A stretch of DNA of 64,000 nt from Hyunsoonleella pacifica (lineage in GTDB: Bacteria > Bacteroidota > Bacteroidia > Flavobacteriales > Flavobacteriaceae), in NCBI RefSeq assembly GCF_004310335.1, contig NZ_SIRS01000004.1, positions 225,763 through 289,762 on the forward strand, written 5' to 3'. A model generated the notes under the pieces. The model ran no database searches and was not told where the DNA came from. It saw nothing but the letters and a program-made list of their open reading frames with translations. Shown here piece by piece: positions 61,207 through 64,000 of this stretch. Position 1 is the stretch's first letter; the number at the start of each line of letters is the position of its first letter. The position numbers and the translations under genes are program-made.

Positions 61207-64000
61207 TTATCTTACTATATAAAGCCATCCCGATCTTGGTTCAGATCCATCTCCTAAATCTAGGATGTAATAATAAGTACCAACAGGTAGTTTCTCGTTT
61301 TTATTTACAACAGCTCTTCCGTTAGAAATACCATTAAACGTATTATCATAGCCTTCTTTAATGTATACCACATTACCCCATCTGTTATAAATTTGCAGTT
61401 CGTTATTAGGATAATTGTTAATACAATCAATCACAAAGAATTCATTCTTACCGTTTCCGTTGGGTGAGAATTCATTGTATACATGTAAACATTGTGGTTC
61501 TATTGTGGTTTCATCTGTATCATTATTTTCATTGCCATCTATTTGGTCTAAGAATTCTAACGATGCCGTATTTACATAATCGTCAACATCCACAACTCTT
61601 ACAGACATTTCTAATGTTTCAGAAGTTCCAGCAGATACTACCGGAATAATCCACAATCCTGTTTGCTCATTATAAGCACCTGCTGATGCAGTAGAAGAAA
61701 TAAACTCATACCCACTTGGTAATACGTCCAAAATCTCGACTGATGTAGCGTCTATACCTCCTGAATTATTTGCAGTGATAGTGAATACTATAATATCTCC
61801 TATAGAAGGATTCGTGTTATCTACCGTTTTGGTTACTGCTACATCTGCTATAGGTGTATTTATAAATGCACTGTCTTCATCATCTTCACTTTGATCTCCA
61901 TCATCGTTATCTGGTAAACTGTTAGGATCAAATTGATCACTTCCAGTAATTTGAGCAATATTTAAATACTCGCCTGCTTGTAATGTTGGCATGTTAACCG
62001 TAGCCTCGTAAGTAATCGTTAAGCCTGTTAAAGGCACATTCAAGCCTGTCCAGGTAATGATATTTCCAATAAGTTCGCCTCCATTGCTAATATTGCTTAT
62101 GTTGCTGTAACCAATTGGTAAAATATCTTCTAGTGAAACTCCAGTAGCCGCATCAACACCTGCATTATCTATTTGTAATGTAAATGTTACTACATCACCC
62201 ACATTGGCATTCATATCACTTACAGATTTAGATAAGCTTAAATCTGCCGTCTCAGTCATTACCAAAATGCTGTCTTCATCATCTTCACTTTGATCTCCAT
62301 CATCGTTATTTGGTGTACTGTTAGGATCCATCACATCACTTGCTGTAATTTCAGAAACATTTAAGTATTCTCCTGCTGTACCTGTTGGTTCATTGATTAT
62401 TACATCAATAAACAAACTTTGAGAACTTCCATTTGGAACTGTTCCTACAGTCCATAATCCCGTAACTTCATCATATATACCTGATGTTGCACTAAAACGG
62501 ACAAAATCAAATCCTTGAGGTAACAAGTCTATAACTTCTACACCAGTTGCTGTATCTGGACCTGCATTATTTATTGTTATCTGGAATGTAATTTCATCTC
62601 CAACATTTGGCATAATCTCATTATCTACAACTGTTTTGACAAGAGATAAATCTGCTAACGCATCTACAGGAGATACAAGTACGTTATCTTCATCATCTTC
62701 ACTCTGGTCACCATCGTCGTTATTTGGCGAAGAATCATTATCTGCAATATCTGAATTGGAGATTTGTGCAATATTTAAATAATTGCCACTACCATTAACT
62801 AACACATCAATCAATAAAGTTTCAGTAGCGCCATTATCAATATTTCCAACATTCCAAATTCCAGTGGTCTCATCATAAGTTCCAGATGTTGAGCTGAATA
62901 GGATATAATCAAATCCAGATGGTAATAGGTCTGTGACCTCTACTCCTGTTGCATCTTGCGGACCATCATTGGTTACCGTTATTATGAATGTAATTTCAGA
63001 TCCCACTAAAGGATTTGTATCGCCATCTACAACATCTTTTGTTAATGATAGATCCGCTATTGAAATTACTGGAGTAACGATTGCACTATCTTCATCATCT
63101 TCACTTTGATTACCATCATCGTTATTTGGTGTTGAATCTGAATCAATAGTGTCAGAAGACGTTACTTCTGCAATATTCAAATAATCACCTGATGCATTTA
63201 CCAATACATCTATAAGTAAGGTTTCTGACTCACCGCTTGCAATTCCTCCTATGTTCCATAAACCTGTGGTTTCGTTATAAGCACCAGAAGTAGAACTAAA
63301 CAATACAAAGTCGTATCCAGATGGTAGTAAATCTGTAACTTCAACACCTGTTGCGTCTTGTGGCCCATTATTAGTTACTGTAATTTGGAATGTAATCTCC
63401 GAACCTACCAATGGTGTTACATCTCCATCTACCACAACTTTTTCAAGTGAAAGATCTGAAACCGATTCAACTGGTGTTACAATAGCATTGTCTTCATCAT
63501 CCTCACTTTGATCACCATCGTCATTATTTGGAACAGAATCTATATCAAAGACATCTGAAGATATCACTCCTGTAATGTTTAAATAATCTCCTGTACCATT
63601 TACCAATACATCTATTAATAAAGTTTCTGACTCTCCTGATAATACAGTTCCAACTGTCCAGAGACCAGTTGTTTCGTCATACAATCCTGATGTTGAACTG
63701 TATAGTATAAAATCATACCCCGATGGTAACAAATCCATTACTTCAACTCCAGTTGCATCTTGAGGTCCGTCATTAAACACTCTTATTTCAAAAGTTATTT
63801 CAGAACCAACAAGAGGTGTTGTATCCCCATCAACCACTATTTTAGTTAATGATAAATCTGCTTGTGCTGGTGCTATGATCAGTTCGTCTTCATCGTCATC
63901 GTCGCCATTACCATCGCCGTCTTCGTCTACCGTATTGTCTGTGGTCGGGTCACTGTCGGGATCGTACTGATCGCTTGCCGTGATCTGTGCGACATTGGTG
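61207..64000 (-). CDS. Giant DUF11-repeat surface protein with T9SS type B sorting domain (partial)
   Basis: The reading frame stays open to the window end (61207-64000), so the gene begins outside and at least 930 residues are seen. At least six DUF11-like repeats of roughly 133 residues are present, each with DGPQDATGVEVTDLLPSGYD-like and acidic NNDDGDQSEDDED segments that may bind calcium. The C-terminus (EFSPNGNGKNEFFVIDCINN to GWLYIVR) is the gliding motility-associated (CHU_C, type B) sorting domain. It should be exported by T9SS and displayed with the PorP/SprF protein encoded 42 nt downstream. A GTG at 63837 is internal, not a start. Likely an adhesin. Confidence 0.9.
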   Translation of the reverse strand, partial: TNVAQITASDQYDPDSDPTTDNTVDEDGDGNGDDDDEDELIIAPAQADLSLTKIVVDGDTTPLVGSEITFEIRVFNDGPQDATGVEVMDLLPSGYDFILYSSTSGLYDETTGLWTVGTVLSGESETLLIDVLVNGTGDYLNITGVISSDVFDIDSVPNNDDGDQSEDDEDNAIVTPVESVSDLSLEKVVVDGDVTPLVGSEITFQITVTNNGPQDATGVEVTDLLPSGYDFVLFSSTSGAYNETTGLWNIGGIASGESETLLIDVLVNASGDYLNIAEVTSSDTIDSDSTPNNDDGNQSEDDEDSAIVTPVISIADLSLTKDVVDGDTNPLVGSEITFIITVTNDGPQDATGVEVTDLLPSGFDYILFSSTSGTYDETTGIWNVGNIDNGATETLLIDVLVNGSGNYLNIAQISNSDIADNDSSPNNDDGDQSEDDEDNVLVSPVDALADLSLVKTVVDNEIMPNVGDEITFQITINNAGPDTATGVEVIDLLPQGFDFVRFSATSGIYDEVTGLWTVGTVPNGSSQSLFIDVIINEPTGTAGEYLNVSEITASDVMDPNSTPNNDDGDQSEDDEDSILVMTETADLSLSKSVSDMNANVGDVVTFTLQIDNAGVDAATGVSLEDILPIGYSNISNISNGGELIGNIITWTGLNVPLTGLTITYEATVNMPTLQAGEYLNIAQITGSDQFDPNSLPDNDDGDQSEDDEDSAFINTPIADVAVTKTVDNTNPSIGDIIVFTITANNSGGIDATSVEILDVLPSGYEFISSTASAGAYNEQTGLWIIPVVSAGTSETLEMSVRVVDVDDYVNTASLEFLDQIDGNENNDTDETTIEPQCLHVYNEFSPNGNGKNEFFVIDCINNYPNNELQIYNRWGNVVYIKEGYDNTFNGISNGRAVVNKNEKLPVGTYYYILDLGDGSEPRSGWLYIVR

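Noticed and set aside
61207..64000. CRISPR array or tandem DNA repeats as a non-coding element
   Set aside because: The roughly 400-bp period comes from protein repeats in one open frame; no short direct repeats with unique spacers were found in the window.

Overview
The window looks like a chromosomal segment of a marine or environmental member of the Flavobacteriaceae (Bacteroidota). The evidence is a low G+C content, many TTG start codons, few Shine-Dalgarno sequences, promoters with the Bacteroidota -7 element TAnnTTTG, a short primary sigma factor, several type IX secretion (T9SS) components (PorT, plug protein, PorP/SprF, a type B sorting domain), a TamL lipoprotein and an Na+-NQR operon. 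I see no tRNA, rRNA, CRISPR array, intact insertion sequence or prophage. Most of the window is core genome; accessory material is concentrated at 3.8-12.2 kb, 20.7-23.4 kb, 26-27.1 kb and 54.3-58.1 kb.

Layout. 0.08-2.4 kb: a methyltransferase and a DASS anion:Na+ symporter. 2.4-3.7 kb (minus): apbE with its small partner gene. 3.8-6.9 kb: three lipoproteins, two of them preceded by the same 32-bp promoter-like motif. 7.0-11.3 kb: an ECF sigma factor, a membrane TPR protein and a membrane-anchored TPR-CHAT protease. 11.3-12.8 kb: a DUF4846-like protein and a cysteine-rich small protein. 12.8-18.9 kb (minus): nqrABCDEF with a good promoter. 19.0-20.8 kb: T9SS plug protein and apaG. 20.9-21.7 kb: a frameshifted membrane gene. 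21.7-23.4 kb (minus): two overlapping genes (LRAT/papain-like and NRDE/TANGO2). 23.6-28.8 kb: pruA, a GNAT protein, an HNH protein, and a YciI/ECF42-type sigma pair. 28.9-31.0 kb: twin secreted TPR proteins. 31.1-34.8 kb: rsmG, a fatty acid desaturase, an aminotransferase and twin tail-anchored small proteins. 35.2-38.7 kb: an orphan response regulator and trkAH.

38.9-53.4 kb is housekeeping: ubiE-porT, an SpoU RNA methyltransferase, tamL, fbaA, accD, rpsO, pnp, a LysR regulator, rpoD, rpe and a CBS protein. An M90/MtfA-like peptidase follows. 54.9-58.1 kb is the most unusual locus: four tightly packed genes for a coiled-coil protein, a protein with a roadblock/LC7-like C-terminal half, a Ras/Rab-like small GTPase, and a sensor kinase whose receiver domain lacks the phosphoacceptor Asp. 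58.2-64 kb (minus) is an adhesin module: a giant DUF11-repeat protein with a T9SS type B sorting domain (it runs off the window end), a PorP/SprF protein and an OmpA/PD40 protein.

How the genes work together. NqrA-F pump Na+, and ApbE flavinylates NqrB and NqrC. The DASS symporter and possibly the Trk system use ion gradients. PorT, the plug protein and PorP/SprF serve T9SS export and surface display of the DUF11 protein. A G+C-rich interspersed repeat family of about 85-105 bp occurs three times between genes. The best candidate for an undescribed system is the GTPase/roadblock/kinase operon, followed by the sigma/TPR/CHAT cluster.
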